Shown here one piece after another: positions 26,113-35,190 of a stretch of DNA of 64,000 nucleotides. Every line of letters starts with the position of its first letter. The stretch's first letter is position 1. The notes under the pieces were generated by a model that was not told the DNA's origin, ran no database searches, and saw only the letters and a list, made by a program, of their open reading frames with translations. Source of the DNA: CAYFIW01 sp964500645 (GTDB lineage Bacteria > Chloroflexota > Dehalococcoidia > Lucifugimonadales > UBA826); contig CAZCOH010000001.1 in assembly GCA_964500645.1 (NCBI GenBank), positions 62,001-126,000 of the forward strand, given 5' to 3'. The translations under genes were made by a program, and so were the position numbers.

Positions 26113-26874
26113 ATGGCAGAGTTAAGGCAAAATAGAGCAAAAAGAAAACTTGCTAACGGAGAGACAGTTATAGCTGTTGCCTGCAGTGACACAGATACAG
26201 TAGATCTCCTCGGTGCAACTGGTGTGGTTGACGTTATATGGATAGAAATGGAACATGGAGGTTCAACCTGGTCCGACTTAAGTGACATATCCAGAGCCTG
26301 TGACTTATGGGGAATGACGTCGTTAGTCAGGGTACACAATAACGATCCCTGGCTTGTTGGAAGAGCCCTCGATAGAGGTGTACAGGCTGTAGTGGTACCT
26401 CATGTTAATAATAAGGAAGAAGCTGAACGATTTGTGAGGGGCGGAAAATTTGCTCCTGTTGGTATGAGAGGAATGGGAGGATCCAGGCAAGGTCTGGGTG
26501 TTGATGACTACGCCAGAAAAGCAAATGACGAAATCATGTTAGTTGCTCTAATAGAGGATGTTGTTGCCATAGATGACCTAGACCGAATACTGACGGTGGA
26601 TGGAATTGATTGTTTCATGGTAGTTCCTGGAGATTTATCGCAAAGTATGGGCCCAGATTATTTAGGAAGGCCTGATCACCCCGATGTCCAAAAAATCATC
26701 GCGGATACCATGGAGGTGATTGTGGCAGCAGGATACTCCACAGGATCTACCGCAAACGACAATAACATAGCGAAATGGACGAATGCTGGGGGTCGATTTT
26801 TCCTTTGTAACTACATGGGATATGTCCAGAACGGACTCAAGGAACTAAAGGCAAAGTCAACATCAACAAATTGA
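26113..26874 (+). CDS. HpcH/HpaI class II aldolase/citrate lyase-family protein
   Basis: The 253-residue TIM-barrel product shows the family motifs VIWIEMEHGGSTWSD, VRVHNNDPWLVGRALDRGVQAVVVPHV and metal-ligand segments LIED (Glu) and VPGDLSQSMG (Asp). These aldolases split 2-keto-4-hydroxy acids, typically to pyruvate and an aldehyde, with a divalent metal. GAGG precedes the ATG. It stands alone between divergent and convergent neighbours. The substrate is unknown. Confidence 0.9.
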   Translation: MAELRQNRAKRKLANGETVIAVACSDTDTVDLLGATGVVDVIWIEMEHGGSTWSDLSDISRACDLWGMTSLVRVHNNDPWLVGRALDRGVQAVVVPHVNNKEEAERFVRGGKFAPVGMRGMGGSRQGLGVDDYARKANDEIMLVALIEDVVAIDDLDRILTVDGIDCFMVVPGDLSQSMGPDYLGRPDHPDVQKIIADTMEVIVAAGYSTGSTANDNNIAKWTNAGGRFFLCNYMGYVQNGLKELKAKSTSTN

Positions 26875-26897
26875 TATAGATATCCAGGGAGTGACGA

Positions 26898-27821
26898 CTA
26901 TAGCTGAGGAACGACTTGATCTGCAAAATGCTCCATGACTTTAATACAATCGTTTACATTGGTTGCCTGAAAATCAAACGTTAACTGGTCAATTCCCAGA
27001 TCTGCACATTTCTGGATATCCGAAATTACTTTAGATGTTTCTGAGATTAGAGCAGCATCAGATTGGATACGATCCGACAGATCTATACCCATGTCAGTAA
27101 AATGTAATGTCCTCTTTAGAGAAATTGTAATTTCATCGGGGCTACGGCCAATTTCAGCACAATATTCATTCATGTAATCCATCATTTTTGAAACATACTC
27201 TGGAGTCTGGCGGGTAGGATGCCAGGCATCGCCGTATTTAACTGTTCTTCTAATTGCCCTTTTAGTATGACCACCTACCCATATCGGTATAGATCCTTGA
27301 ACTGGTTTAGGCTCAAATCCTATACCCTTGAAATTATAATGAGTACCTTCATATTCCGGAGTTGAACTGGACCACAAAGTTTTCAAGATTTCCAGATACT
27401 CGTCCGTAGCGTTACCTCGTTCCGTATAAGGAGCATTTAGCGCTTCAAATTCCTGTTGGAACCAGCCTACACCTACCCCGCATATTACCCTCCCTTCTGA
27501 TAAAACATCTAGAGTGGAAAACATTTTGGCTTGAAGTATAGGGTTTCTGTAAGGAATTATGATTACAGAAGTCCCGATTTTTAACCTATCAGTCGATGAG
27601 GCAATGTAGCTTAAAACTACCAAAACATCCAATTGCGGGTCGCTGGGAGAAACAGTAAATTTACCGTCATGTGTATATGGGTACTGGCTTGTCTCATCCA
27701 AAGGAATGACAATATGGTCTGGAGCCCATACTGATCCAAACCCCAGATCCTCAACCTTTCTTGCAAAGTCACACAGATCTTGTCCTTTAGTAGTTCTAGG
27801 TAAAACAAAACCAAATTCCAT
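26898..27821 (-). CDS. Luciferase-like oxidoreductase, probably F420-dependent
   Basis: The 307-residue product has the short luciferase-like barrel typical of F420-dependent enzymes: MEFGFVLPRTTKGQDLCDFARKVEDLGFGSVWAPDHI, TSVIIIPYRNPILQAKMFSTLDVLSEGRVICGVGVGWFQQEFEAL and PIWVGGHTKRAIRRTVKYGDAWHP. This matches the LLM subfamily seen in mycobacteria and Chloroflexota (TIGR03619-like). It could use F420 or FMN; sequence alone does not decide. AAGGTGA precedes the ATG. Confidence 0.9.
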   Translation of the reverse strand: MEFGFVLPRTTKGQDLCDFARKVEDLGFGSVWAPDHIVIPLDETSQYPYTHDGKFTVSPSDPQLDVLVVLSYIASSTDRLKIGTSVIIIPYRNPILQAKMFSTLDVLSEGRVICGVGVGWFQQEFEALNAPYTERGNATDEYLEILKTLWSSSTPEYEGTHYNFKGIGFEPKPVQGSIPIWVGGHTKRAIRRTVKYGDAWHPTRQTPEYVSKMMDYMNEYCAEIGRSPDEITISLKRTLHFTDMGIDLSDRIQSDAALISETSKVISDIQKCADLGIDQLTFDFQATNVNDCIKVMEHFADQVVPQL

Positions 27822-27966
27822 TGATATTCACCTTCACAAAGCCATGTTATCTAAACTTATATCTTCATACCCTCTGACAGATTACAATGTTTAACTAGGC
27901 AATGTACGACTCTAACTTAATTAATAAAATAAAAGACTCGACAAGAATAACAACCTACCAATCAAT

Positions 27967-28092
27967 ATGAAAAATGAAAACGATGATATAGAACAAATCC
28001 CGAACCACGCTTATAAAACAGAAAATGATGATACCGATGATCTTTTTAAAGAAATACTACGAAGCAACAATAAAGATGAACCGGTGAATTAG
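27967..28092 (+). CDS. Small acidic hypothetical protein
   Basis: A 41-residue open frame starting ATG 27967, very rich in Asp, Glu and Asn (MKNENDDIEQIPNH..., DDTDDLFKEILR). It ends 14 bp before the thioesterase start on the same strand. There is no clear ribosome site. It fills the only sizeable gap between the flavin enzyme and the thioesterase. I do not recognise it, and it may not be translated. Confidence 0.35.
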   Translation: MKNENDDIEQIPNHAYKTENDDTDDLFKEILRSNNKDEPVN

Positions 28093-28106
28093 GCTAGAGG
28101 TTATCG

Positions 28107-28538
28107 TTGCACATTACTGACTACAAATTCACACATACTCTGAGAGTGCGTTGGAAGGAATGTGACGTTCAAGGTGTAGCGTATTATGGAAGTTACCTGG
28201 ATTTCATAGACGTTGCAGAGGCGGAATATTTCAGAAATCTTGGGATATTGATACATGATGAAGTTTACAGACAAGACCTTGATTTAGCTGTTGTAAAAGT
28301 CAATATAGAATATAAGAGTCCGGCCAGATTAGACGATCTTATAGATATCAAAGTAAAAGTTTCCAATATAGGTACTTCTAGCCTTACAAAAAACACCGTA
28401 ATTTACAGACATGGAACCAATGACCTGTTAGCTACAGGAGAAACAATATCGGTAAACTTCGATAGTACCTCAAATACCTCAAGACCTCTTCCAGATAATG
28501 TGAAGAATACTATCGAACATTTTGAAAACGAATCTTAA
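28107..28538 (+). CDS. Hotdog-fold acyl-CoA thioesterase (4HBT/YbgC type)
   Basis: The 143-residue product starts with TTG 28107 after AGAGG. It has the 4HBT signature LRVRWKECDVQGVAYYGSYLDFIDVAEAEYFRNLG, where the usual D-x-x-G-H-V is DVQGVAY, with the catalytic Asp kept. These enzymes hydrolyse acyl-CoA or aroyl-CoA thioesters. It precedes the cyclophilin gene on the same strand. The substrate is unknown. Confidence 0.88.
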   Translation: MHITDYKFTHTLRVRWKECDVQGVAYYGSYLDFIDVAEAEYFRNLGILIHDEVYRQDLDLAVVKVNIEYKSPARLDDLIDIKVKVSNIGTSSLTKNTVIYRHGTNDLLATGETISVNFDSTSNTSRPLPDNVKNTIEHFENES

Positions 28539-28585
28539 AGGTAAAACTCTAAATACAACCCAAAGTGTCAAAAGGAGACCCCAAA

Positions 28586-29113
28586 TTGTCCCAAAAACAA
28601 TACAGTAGCCCCCCCGAAATGGTAATAGATAAGACCGTGTCTTATAAAGCCAGTATCGAACTTGAAAAGGGGGGCATCATAGTTATAGATTTAATGGCGA
28701 AAGAAGCTCCTAAAACGGTCAATAATTTTGTATTCCTGGCTAGAGAAAAATATTATGACGGAATAAGTTTTCACAGGGTTATTCCAGGATTTATGGCTCA
28801 ATCAGGAGATCCAACCGGAACTGGCTCAGGTGGACCAGGTTACAACTTCGACGATGAATTCCATGAAAAAGCCCGACACGACAGTGAAGGCATTTTATCC
28901 ATGGCAAACAGGGGAGTAATAAATGGAATGGGTACAAATGGGAGCCAATTTTTTATTACATTCGCTCCGACACCACACCTAGACAATCACCATAGTGTAT
29001 TTGGCAAAGTCTCGGAAGGAATGGATGTTGTCAAGGGCATATCTGAAAGAGATCCAGGAAGCGCTACACAAAGCGGAGATGTAATTAAAAGCGTCACAAT
29101 TACAGAACTGTAA
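28586..29113 (+). CDS. Cyclophilin-type peptidyl-prolyl isomerase
   Basis: The TTG at 28586 is 8 bp after AAAGGAG and is preferred to a GTG at 28565 that precedes that site. The 175-residue product contains a whole cyclophilin domain: FHRVIPGFMAQSGDPTGTGSGGPGY, LSMANRGVINGMGTNGSQFFITFAPTPHLDNHHSVFGKV. Active-site Arg and Phe are present. No signal peptide is seen, so it is cytoplasmic. It assists proline isomerisation in folding. A long perfect hairpin lies after its stop. Confidence 0.93.
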   Translation: MSQKQYSSPPEMVIDKTVSYKASIELEKGGIIVIDLMAKEAPKTVNNFVFLAREKYYDGISFHRVIPGFMAQSGDPTGTGSGGPGYNFDDEFHEKARHDSEGILSMANRGVINGMGTNGSQFFITFAPTPHLDNHHSVFGKVSEGMDVVKGISERDPGSATQSGDVIKSVTITEL

Positions 29114-29120
29114 GTTAGTG

Positions 29121-29154
29121 GGATTAATCCTTTTCATATAAAAAGGATTAATCC
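29121..29154. terminator. 14-bp perfect hairpin after the cyclophilin gene
   Basis: GGATTAATCCTTTT (29121-29134) pairs perfectly with AAAAGGATTAATCC (29141-29154) around a 6-nt CATATA loop. It starts 8 nt past the stop codon. There is no U-tract after the second arm, so this is either a terminator with its U-run in the stem or a different structured element. The outer 10 bp (GGATTAATCC) are themselves palindromic. Confidence 0.55.
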
Positions 29155-29300
29155 ACAAACCACCAAAACGTTTAACGACGATACCGGAACATCTAACGAA
29201 CCTAGATCTTATGCTAGTAATAATTTCTACTATCAGTACCAAGCAAGGGGAACCTGCCCATTAAAGTGATTTCTATTTGAAACGATCAAAACATAAAATC

Positions 29301-29329
29301 TTGACTTACTTTATAAATAAGACTATATA
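29301..29329 (+). promoter_or_regulatory. Sigma-70 promoter of the alpha-hydroxy-acid oxidase gene
   Basis: TTGACT (29301-29306) and TATATA (29324-29329) are separated by 17 bp, about 55 bp before the ATG. An alternative -10, TATAAT, lies two bases further on. The region is very AT-rich. Confidence 0.6.
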
Positions 29330-29383
29330 ATCCTCAATTCTTATTAAAATCAAATTAATAATCGGTTCTGAGGAAGTTAACGA

Positions 29384-30469
29384 ATGGAAGTTGTAAGCCT
29401 ATTTGACCTGGAAAGAATATCTAAACAACGCTCAGTAAAGAACATGTGGGATTTTATTGATGGGGCAGCCTTCGATGAAATCACAAAGCGGAGAAATGAA
29501 GAAAAATTCAGAGAATTGACTCTCAACCCAAGTTTCTTAGTCGATGTATCTAAACGAGATATGTCTACCAGTATCTTAGGTGAAAAAATAAGTTTCCCAG
29601 TAATGGTTGCTCCTGCAGGGGGACAGAGACAACATCACCCTGAAGGAGAACTAGCCACTTCGAGGGGAGCAGGAATGGCTGAAACTTTATACGCTCTTCC
29701 CACAAGTTCAGGATACAGCATCGAAGAAGTAGCCAATGTGGCTACAGGACCTCTCTGGTTTCAGTTATATCACTCAGATGACGAAATGACTGAATATCTC
29801 GTAAAACGCGCAAAAACAGCGGGATATAAGGCGATCTGCCTCACAATTGATGTTCCGACTAATGGCGCAAAAGAACGAGATTTAAAAAATGATTTTAAAG
29901 CTGTTAAACACCTTCACAATGGTAGTCTTAGAGACAGACCAGATTTTCTGGAAAGGAAGGACGCAGGCCCAAGAGACTTTGCAGAGTGGGAAACTACTGG
30001 ATACAGTGGATTAACATGGGATAGATTAGATTGGCTTAAATCTCTAACGGGACTCCCATTGGTGGTAAAAGGTGTCAGAACCGTCAGAGACGCTGTGATG
30101 TGTGCTGAAAATGGTGTCGATGGAATAGTTGTTTCTAACCATGGGGGCAGACAAATTGATAGAACTTTGTCGTCAATTGAAACACTCTCACCAATATCAC
30201 AAGCTGTTGGGGATAGATTAGAAATTTACCTGGATTCAGGAATCAGACGAGGTTCTGACGTAATGATGGCGCTAGCAATGGGAGCGAGAGGGGTGTTTGT
30301 AGGGAGACCGCTTTTCTGGGGACTTTCATACGATGGAGCAGACGGCGTGAAACTAATGTTAGATATCCTAAGAAATGAATTTGACAGGTCACTTTCATAT
30401 TGTGGTTTCAACAAAGTTTCTGACATAAATGCATCGGCAATAAACGCTCCTTCAGACTGGACATATTAA
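29384..30469 (+). CDS. FMN-dependent alpha-hydroxy-acid oxidase/dehydrogenase
   Basis: The 361-residue product is a full-length member of the glycolate oxidase/lactate dehydrogenase/mandelate dehydrogenase family. It has FPVMVAPAGGQRQHHPEGELATSRGAG, WFQLYHSDDEM, the phosphate-binding LVVKGVRTVRDAV and the active-site His segment GIVVSNHGGRQIDR, then GARGVFVGRPLFWGLSYDG. It oxidises a 2-hydroxy acid to the 2-keto acid with FMN. TGAGGAAG precedes the ATG and a good promoter lies upstream. Whether the acceptor is oxygen or the respiratory chain cannot be told. Confidence 0.92.
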   Translation: MEVVSLFDLERISKQRSVKNMWDFIDGAAFDEITKRRNEEKFRELTLNPSFLVDVSKRDMSTSILGEKISFPVMVAPAGGQRQHHPEGELATSRGAGMAETLYALPTSSGYSIEEVANVATGPLWFQLYHSDDEMTEYLVKRAKTAGYKAICLTIDVPTNGAKERDLKNDFKAVKHLHNGSLRDRPDFLERKDAGPRDFAEWETTGYSGLTWDRLDWLKSLTGLPLVVKGVRTVRDAVMCAENGVDGIVVSNHGGRQIDRTLSSIETLSPISQAVGDRLEIYLDSGIRRGSDVMMALAMGARGVFVGRPLFWGLSYDGADGVKLMLDILRNEFDRSLSYCGFNKVSDINASAINAPSDWTY

Positions 30470-30478
30470 ATCATCAAT

Positions 30479-31297
30479 CTATAGCTCGTAGTCAGTGCTG
30501 CTAAAATCAGTCCATTTTGTATTAGCACCTAGTAAAAAAACATCCTTCAAATTAGATTCTGAAAGATCAGCGAGTGTAAGATCCGCATTTTCAAGATCTG
30601 CAGAAACCAAATTAGCTCGACGCATATTTGCCATTTGAAGACTTGCACCTTCAAACAAACATCGTCCCATATCAGAGTCAGTCATGTCAGCGTTATCAAG
30701 TCTAGCCTCTCTAAAATTTGAACCACTCAGTTTACATTCTCGCATCTTAGCGCTGCTTAAATTAGCCTGAGTGAAATTCGCTCCATTCATAATTGCTCCA
30801 CTCAAATCAGCACCTGTCATATCAGACAGAGTCAGGTTTATACCTCTCATCAAAGCAAGTGTCAGATCAGCGTTTATCAAAATGCCCCCCGTCAAATCTA
30901 CACCCCGCAAATTTGCTCCAACCAAAGCTGCTCGCTCCAAGCAAACTCCACCCGTCATGTAAGCACCACTCAAGTTTGATCCAGTCAGGTCAGCTCCATA
31001 AAAATTAGCTCCATATAATCTCGAATCCATTAAATAAGTGTCACTCAAATCAGAACCTGTAAGGTCAGATTCTCGCAGATTAACCTCCGCTAAATTCGAT
31101 TCGGATAGCCGAACCGCATTCAAATTCGATCCACTTAAATTTGCTCCCCTCAAATTACAACGTCTCAAATCTGCCCCAGTCATATCAACTCCACTTAAAA
31201 CAGTACGACTCAGGTTCAGGCCCGTTAAATCCATCCCCGAAAGAGTGGTACCTTCAGAGAACAATTTAATAAGTTCTTTTTTTGTTATTTCAGACAT
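30479..31297 (-). CDS. Pentapeptide-repeat protein
   Basis: Nearly all of the 272 residues consist of A(D/N)L-x-x pentapeptides (GANLRGVDLTGGILINADLT and so on), about 45 in a row after a short 20-residue start. Such proteins fold as a right-handed quadrilateral beta-helix. Some mimic DNA and protect gyrase; most have no known role. The repeat spans about 80 Angstrom-scale coils but has no signal peptide or extra domain. Codon-level repetition makes the opposite strand open in several frames. The function is unknown. Confidence 0.9.
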   Translation of the reverse strand: MSEITKKELIKLFSEGTTLSGMDLTGLNLSRTVLSGVDMTGADLRRCNLRGANLSGSNLNAVRLSESNLAEVNLRESDLTGSDLSDTYLMDSRLYGANFYGADLTGSNLSGAYMTGGVCLERAALVGANLRGVDLTGGILINADLTLALMRGINLTLSDMTGADLSGAIMNGANFTQANLSSAKMRECKLSGSNFREARLDNADMTDSDMGRCLFEGASLQMANMRRANLVSADLENADLTLADLSESNLKDVFLLGANTKWTDFSSTDYEL

Positions 31298-31379
31298 TAT
31301 TTCATCTCTATTTCATGGGTATTAAATAAATCTAGTCCATGAATTAAAAAGGCAAAACTTACAGGTTGACTACCTACTA

Positions 31380-31799
31380 TCACTCTATTCCATCAAAACC
31401 CAAAATATTTACGGGCTCAATTTCTATCAGAACAAATTCTACTTTTCCAAGTATTGCATTTAGATATTCAGGCGCATCCTCGGGGCCAAGGTAACGATAA
31501 GATAAATCAGTCACTATCCTATCAATATCTTCAGATTCTGTGACGATAGCTTTGCCATTAAATTGAACCCATGGTTGAGGGATACGATCAGCTGCTGCTA
31601 CAAGAGAAACTCTTGGATCGTTATATATGTTTTTTACCTTTATTGTTTGAGGTTGCGTTGCAACAATCAATTTTTCGTTATCAAGAGAATGCCACACAGG
31701 AGAGGTATGGGGTGACCCGTCAACATTTAATGTTGTTATAAAAGAAACAATCGGCTCCGACAACAAACTATTAATTTCTCTGTTATTCAATCTTCCCAT
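31380..31799 (-). CDS. PPOX-class split-barrel flavin/F420 oxidoreductase
   Basis: ATG 31799 is preferred, with GAGG 8 bp upstream; a GTG at 31814 is in frame. The product of about 139 residues has the pyridoxamine-5'-phosphate-oxidase-like split barrel: VSFITTLNVDGSPHTSPVWHSLDNEKLIVATQP, NIYNDPRVSLVAAADRIPQPWVQFNGKAIV. It resembles the F420-dependent PPOX group found in actinobacteria and Chloroflexota. Substrate and cofactor are not fixed by sequence. Confidence 0.85.
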   Translation of the reverse strand: MGRLNNREINSLLSEPIVSFITTLNVDGSPHTSPVWHSLDNEKLIVATQPQTIKVKNIYNDPRVSLVAAADRIPQPWVQFNGKAIVTESEDIDRIVTDLSYRYLGPEDAPEYLNAILGKVEFVLIEIEPVNILGFDGIE

Positions 31800-31946
31800 T
31801 GCAATTTGCCTCACAATTACCTATGTATGCATCTACATATCTTTAAAGATCATGTAGGATACAGCCGAAAGAATCGAATGGCTAGAAGATAAGGCGGAGA
31901 GCATTTGCTGGTACGCCTAAAAGCACGAAATAGGATGGGTAGCTAA

Positions 31947-33545
31947 TTGGACAATAAGGATTGTGACGTACTGGTAGTGGGTGCAGGGGCCTCTGGAGCG
32001 GCTTTTACGTGGCGACTTGCCGAGGCAGGTATAAAAGTAACTTGTCTTGAACAGGGGGGTTGGTTAGACCCGGCTGTTGACTATGCAACATCCGACCCGG
32101 ACTGGGAGATTCACCGCCAAACAGACTTTAACCCCAATCCGAATTTTAGAAATCTAGAATCTGATTATCCTATCAATATGGACAACACTCCCATATCACC
32201 GCTTATGTATAACTCAGTCGGCGGGAGTACAATCCATTGGTCGGCCCATTTCCCTAGAATGAAACCTTCAGATTTCAGGGTTAGATCTCTGGACGGCGTA
32301 GCCGACGACTGGCCAATTACTTACCATGATTTAGAAAAGTATTTCTCAATCAATGATCAAATCACGGGCGTTGCAGGACTAAATGGGGACCCGGGTTATC
32401 CTGAAAAATCACCCCGCCAAACACCCCCTATAGGGTTAGGAAAACTGGGAGATACTATAGCGTCCGGATTTGACAAACTAGGATGGCATTGGTGGCCATC
32501 AGACTCGGCAATCAATACAGTTGAATACGATGGGCGACAGGGATGCAACAACTGTGGCCCCTGTGACCTTGGATGTTCTATTAAGGCGAAGGCGAGCACA
32601 GATGTAACATATTGGCCAAAGGCGATCCAAATGGGTGCAAGGCTTATAACAAATGCCAGGGTAAGAGAAGTCACTATAAATAAACAAGGATTGGCAGACG
32701 GTGTCTTATATTACGATTCAGATGGGCTACTTCAAGAGCAAAAGGCCAAAATTATAGTAATGGCGTGCAATGGAATTGGAACACCAAGAATTCTACTCAA
32801 TTCCAAATCCCCTTCATTTCCTGACGGACTATCAAATTCATCAGGACTTTTGGGAAAAAATTTAATGTTCCACCCGTATGCAGGTGTGACAGGCCGATTT
32901 GAGGAAGATTTAGAAGGACATAAAGGTCCAACTCCTTTAAACATTATGTGCTCAGAACACTATGAAACTGACCTTAGTAGAGGTTTCGTAAGAGGCTATT
33001 CATATCAGGTAACACGATCTGCTGCTCCTGTCACAACAGCCATAGGTGGGAAAATCCCTTGGGGGAAGAATCACCACGATGAGTTCAAGAACAGATTCAA
33101 TAAAACTATAAGATTCGCAGTCATTGGTGAAGATCTACCCGAACCTCACAACCAAGTTACACTGGATCCTGAACTTACAGATGGTGATGGGATTCCATCA
33201 CCAAAAATCTCATATACGCTCAGCGAAAATAGCAGAAAAATGATGGATCACGGAATAAAGACCTCCACAGAAGTGATGAAAGCGGCGGGGGCTGTTGAAG
33301 TCTATACGGATCCTCTGCTAAAGGAAGCGGGGTGGCACCTACTAGGAACCGCAAGAATGGGAACTCATAGCAGCAATTCTGTGGTTGATGAAAATGGACG
33401 ATCTCACGATGTACGAAACTTGTTTATTGTGGACGGAAGTATATTTGTAACATCAGGCGCTGTTAATCCCACCTCAACTATACAAGCTTTAGCTCTTTAC
33501 ATAGCTGATTACGTTTCAAAAAACTCAAGACATTTATTGGACTAG
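31947..33545 (+). CDS. GMC oxidoreductase, gluconate/sorbosone-dehydrogenase-type large subunit
   Basis: The 532-residue product starts with TTG 31947. It has the FAD motif VLVVGAGASGAAFTWRLAEAG, the GGSTIHWSAHFPR segment and a Cys-rich loop GCNNCGPCDLGCSIKAKAS. The C-terminal GWHLLGTARMGTHSSNSVVDENGRSHDVRNLFIVDGSIFVTSGAVNPTSTIQALALY closes it. That ending, and the next gene, place it with the three-subunit membrane gluconate dehydrogenases. It would oxidise a sugar, polyol or sugar acid. The cytochrome c subunit is not adjacent. Confidence 0.9.
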   Translation: MDNKDCDVLVVGAGASGAAFTWRLAEAGIKVTCLEQGGWLDPAVDYATSDPDWEIHRQTDFNPNPNFRNLESDYPINMDNTPISPLMYNSVGGSTIHWSAHFPRMKPSDFRVRSLDGVADDWPITYHDLEKYFSINDQITGVAGLNGDPGYPEKSPRQTPPIGLGKLGDTIASGFDKLGWHWWPSDSAINTVEYDGRQGCNNCGPCDLGCSIKAKASTDVTYWPKAIQMGARLITNARVREVTINKQGLADGVLYYDSDGLLQEQKAKIIVMACNGIGTPRILLNSKSPSFPDGLSNSSGLLGKNLMFHPYAGVTGRFEEDLEGHKGPTPLNIMCSEHYETDLSRGFVRGYSYQVTRSAAPVTTAIGGKIPWGKNHHDEFKNRFNKTIRFAVIGEDLPEPHNQVTLDPELTDGDGIPSPKISYTLSENSRKMMDHGIKTSTEVMKAAGAVEVYTDPLLKEAGWHLLGTARMGTHSSNSVVDENGRSHDVRNLFIVDGSIFVTSGAVNPTSTIQALALYIADYVSKNSRHLLD

Positions 33546-33574
33546 AACAACATTTTGCCGATAGGAAGTTAAAA

Positions 33575-34048
33575 TTGGATACAAAAACTAATAAACCTTT
33601 AACATTCTCAAAATCTCAATTTGATCTGGTAAACGCCATTATTGATTGCCTCATACCATCAAACTCAAACATGCCATCTGCATCCGAAGTACAAGTTGCA
33701 CATTATATTGATTCGTTTACAGGTAACTCACCAAATTCTATAAGATTAATGCTAGAAGGAATTCAGGAAATAGAAAAAACTAGCCATGGAGTTGGTTCCA
33801 AAACTTTCATTGATATGGATATTGACTCCAAGTACAAAATCCTACAGATCATAGAGAGACAAAACCCTGTTTTTTTCTCAGAGTTGGTGAGACAAACATA
33901 TAACGGATACTACACAACCTCTGAAGTACTAAGGCTAATTGGCACTGAAGGAAGACCTCCCCAACCTCTAGGTTATGAACTTGAGAAAGGAAATCTCGAA
34001 CTACTCAAAAAAGTCCAAGATAGAGGACAAATTTGGAGGGACGTGTAG
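33575..34048 (+). CDS. Gluconate 2-dehydrogenase subunit 3 family protein
   Basis: The 157-residue product, starting TTG 33575 after AGGAAG, matches the small subunit: FDLVNAIIDCLIPSNSNMPSASEVQVAHYID, then FFSELVRQTYNGYYTTSEVLRLIGTEGRPPQPLGYE. In known complexes this subunit carries the Tat export signal for the complex. Here no twin-arginine signal is present, so the complex is probably cytoplasmic or uses another export route. It follows its partner GMC gene by 29 bp. Confidence 0.88.
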   Translation: MDTKTNKPLTFSKSQFDLVNAIIDCLIPSNSNMPSASEVQVAHYIDSFTGNSPNSIRLMLEGIQEIEKTSHGVGSKTFIDMDIDSKYKILQIIERQNPVFFSELVRQTYNGYYTTSEVLRLIGTEGRPPQPLGYELEKGNLELLKKVQDRGQIWRDV

Positions 34049-34057
34049 GTCCCAAGG

Positions 34058-35086
34058 TTAGTCTATCGTAAGAATAACTTTGCCCGTATCTCCAGAAACA
34101 AATAAATCATATGCTTCCTGGGCCTGCGATATATCGAAAGTATGAGTAATCAACCGATCCATTGGAGATTTTCTTTCGACAACAAATTGTGCCACTTCTG
34201 AAAGCCCTGATTGACTAAAGGTCCATGATCCAAAAATGGTCAATTGCTTATGAATAATTTGAGGGCTAACGTCAAAGGTTGTCGTGTTTCCCTCTCCAAC
34301 TAAACATACTTTACCCCAGTACTTTGCACTATCTACAGCTTGATTACGAACTTCGGGTATACCAGTGGCATCGAGAGTCATGTCAACACCTTCGCCACCT
34401 GTCAGATCTCGGAGAGCCTCAACCGGATCCACGTCTATTGGATTTAACGTCTCATAAGCCCCAATATCGGAAGCCAATTCCAATCGGTAAGGCGAAACAT
34501 CTATAGCTATCACCCTACATCCCATTTGGGCAGCAAACATAGTTGCAGATAATCCAACCGGACCTTGTCCAAAGACAGCTATAGTGTCTAAGGCTGTAGG
34601 ATTTAAGCGTTTCACTGCATGAAAAGCGGTTCCTGTGCCACAAGAACAGGCAGCCGCAGACTTAAAGTCCAAATCATCAGGCATAGGTATACATGTATAT
34701 GCTGGAACCACCATATATTCTTGATGACCTCCATGAGATGTAGACCCATACACTTCATGGCTCGACAAACACATTTGGGTGTATCCAATGCGACACATAG
34801 AACACTTTAAGCACCCTGAGTAATGATGCATCATCACCCTATCTCCCAGAGACAAACCGGTCACAGAAGATCCCAACTCCTCCACGATCCCAACTGGTTC
34901 ATGCCCTGGAACGATAAGGTCATCAATTCCATTCTTTTCATTTTTTGGAGTCCTGAAATTTCGCAAATCACTTCCACAAATTCCAGAGGATTTCATTTTA
35001 AGCAAAACTTCATGATCTCCCGGAGTAGGAATTTCAACTTCATATGTGTCTACGATAGAATCGCCGGTAAATAGCAACCTTTTCAT
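34058..35086 (-). CDS. Zinc-dependent medium-chain alcohol dehydrogenase
   Basis: ATG 35086 (MKRLLFTGDSIV) is preferred, with AAGGAG upstream; the frame continues 16 residues further. The 342-residue product has the catalytic zinc segment GICGSDLRNF and PGHEPVGIVEELG, the structural zinc cysteines CLKCSMCRIGYTQMC, and the nucleotide motif VFGQGPVGLSATMFAAQMG. It oxidises an alcohol or polyol with NAD(P). It converges with the GMC/subunit 3 pair and diverges from an SDR gene. The substrate is unknown. Confidence 0.92.
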   Translation of the reverse strand: MKRLLFTGDSIVDTYEVEIPTPGDHEVLLKMKSSGICGSDLRNFRTPKNEKNGIDDLIVPGHEPVGIVEELGSSVTGLSLGDRVMMHHYSGCLKCSMCRIGYTQMCLSSHEVYGSTSHGGHQEYMVVPAYTCIPMPDDLDFKSAAACSCGTGTAFHAVKRLNPTALDTIAVFGQGPVGLSATMFAAQMGCRVIAIDVSPYRLELASDIGAYETLNPIDVDPVEALRDLTGGEGVDMTLDATGIPEVRNQAVDSAKYWGKVCLVGEGNTTTFDVSPQIIHKQLTIFGSWTFSQSGLSEVAQFVVERKSPMDRLITHTFDISQAQEAYDLFVSGDTGKVILTID

Positions 35087-35190
35087 ATATCCTGAACTCC
35101 TTCTTGTTTTTCCGTCTATGTCAGGATTATCCATAATTAGACAAAAGGTTCAAGATTGGTATTAAAAAACGGAATCAATAGGAGCTGGCA

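Noticed and set aside
30771..31325. Open frames on the + strand opposite the pentapeptide gene
   Set aside because: They arise from the repeated codon pattern of the pentapeptide repeats on the other strand and have no ribosome sites or recognisable domains.
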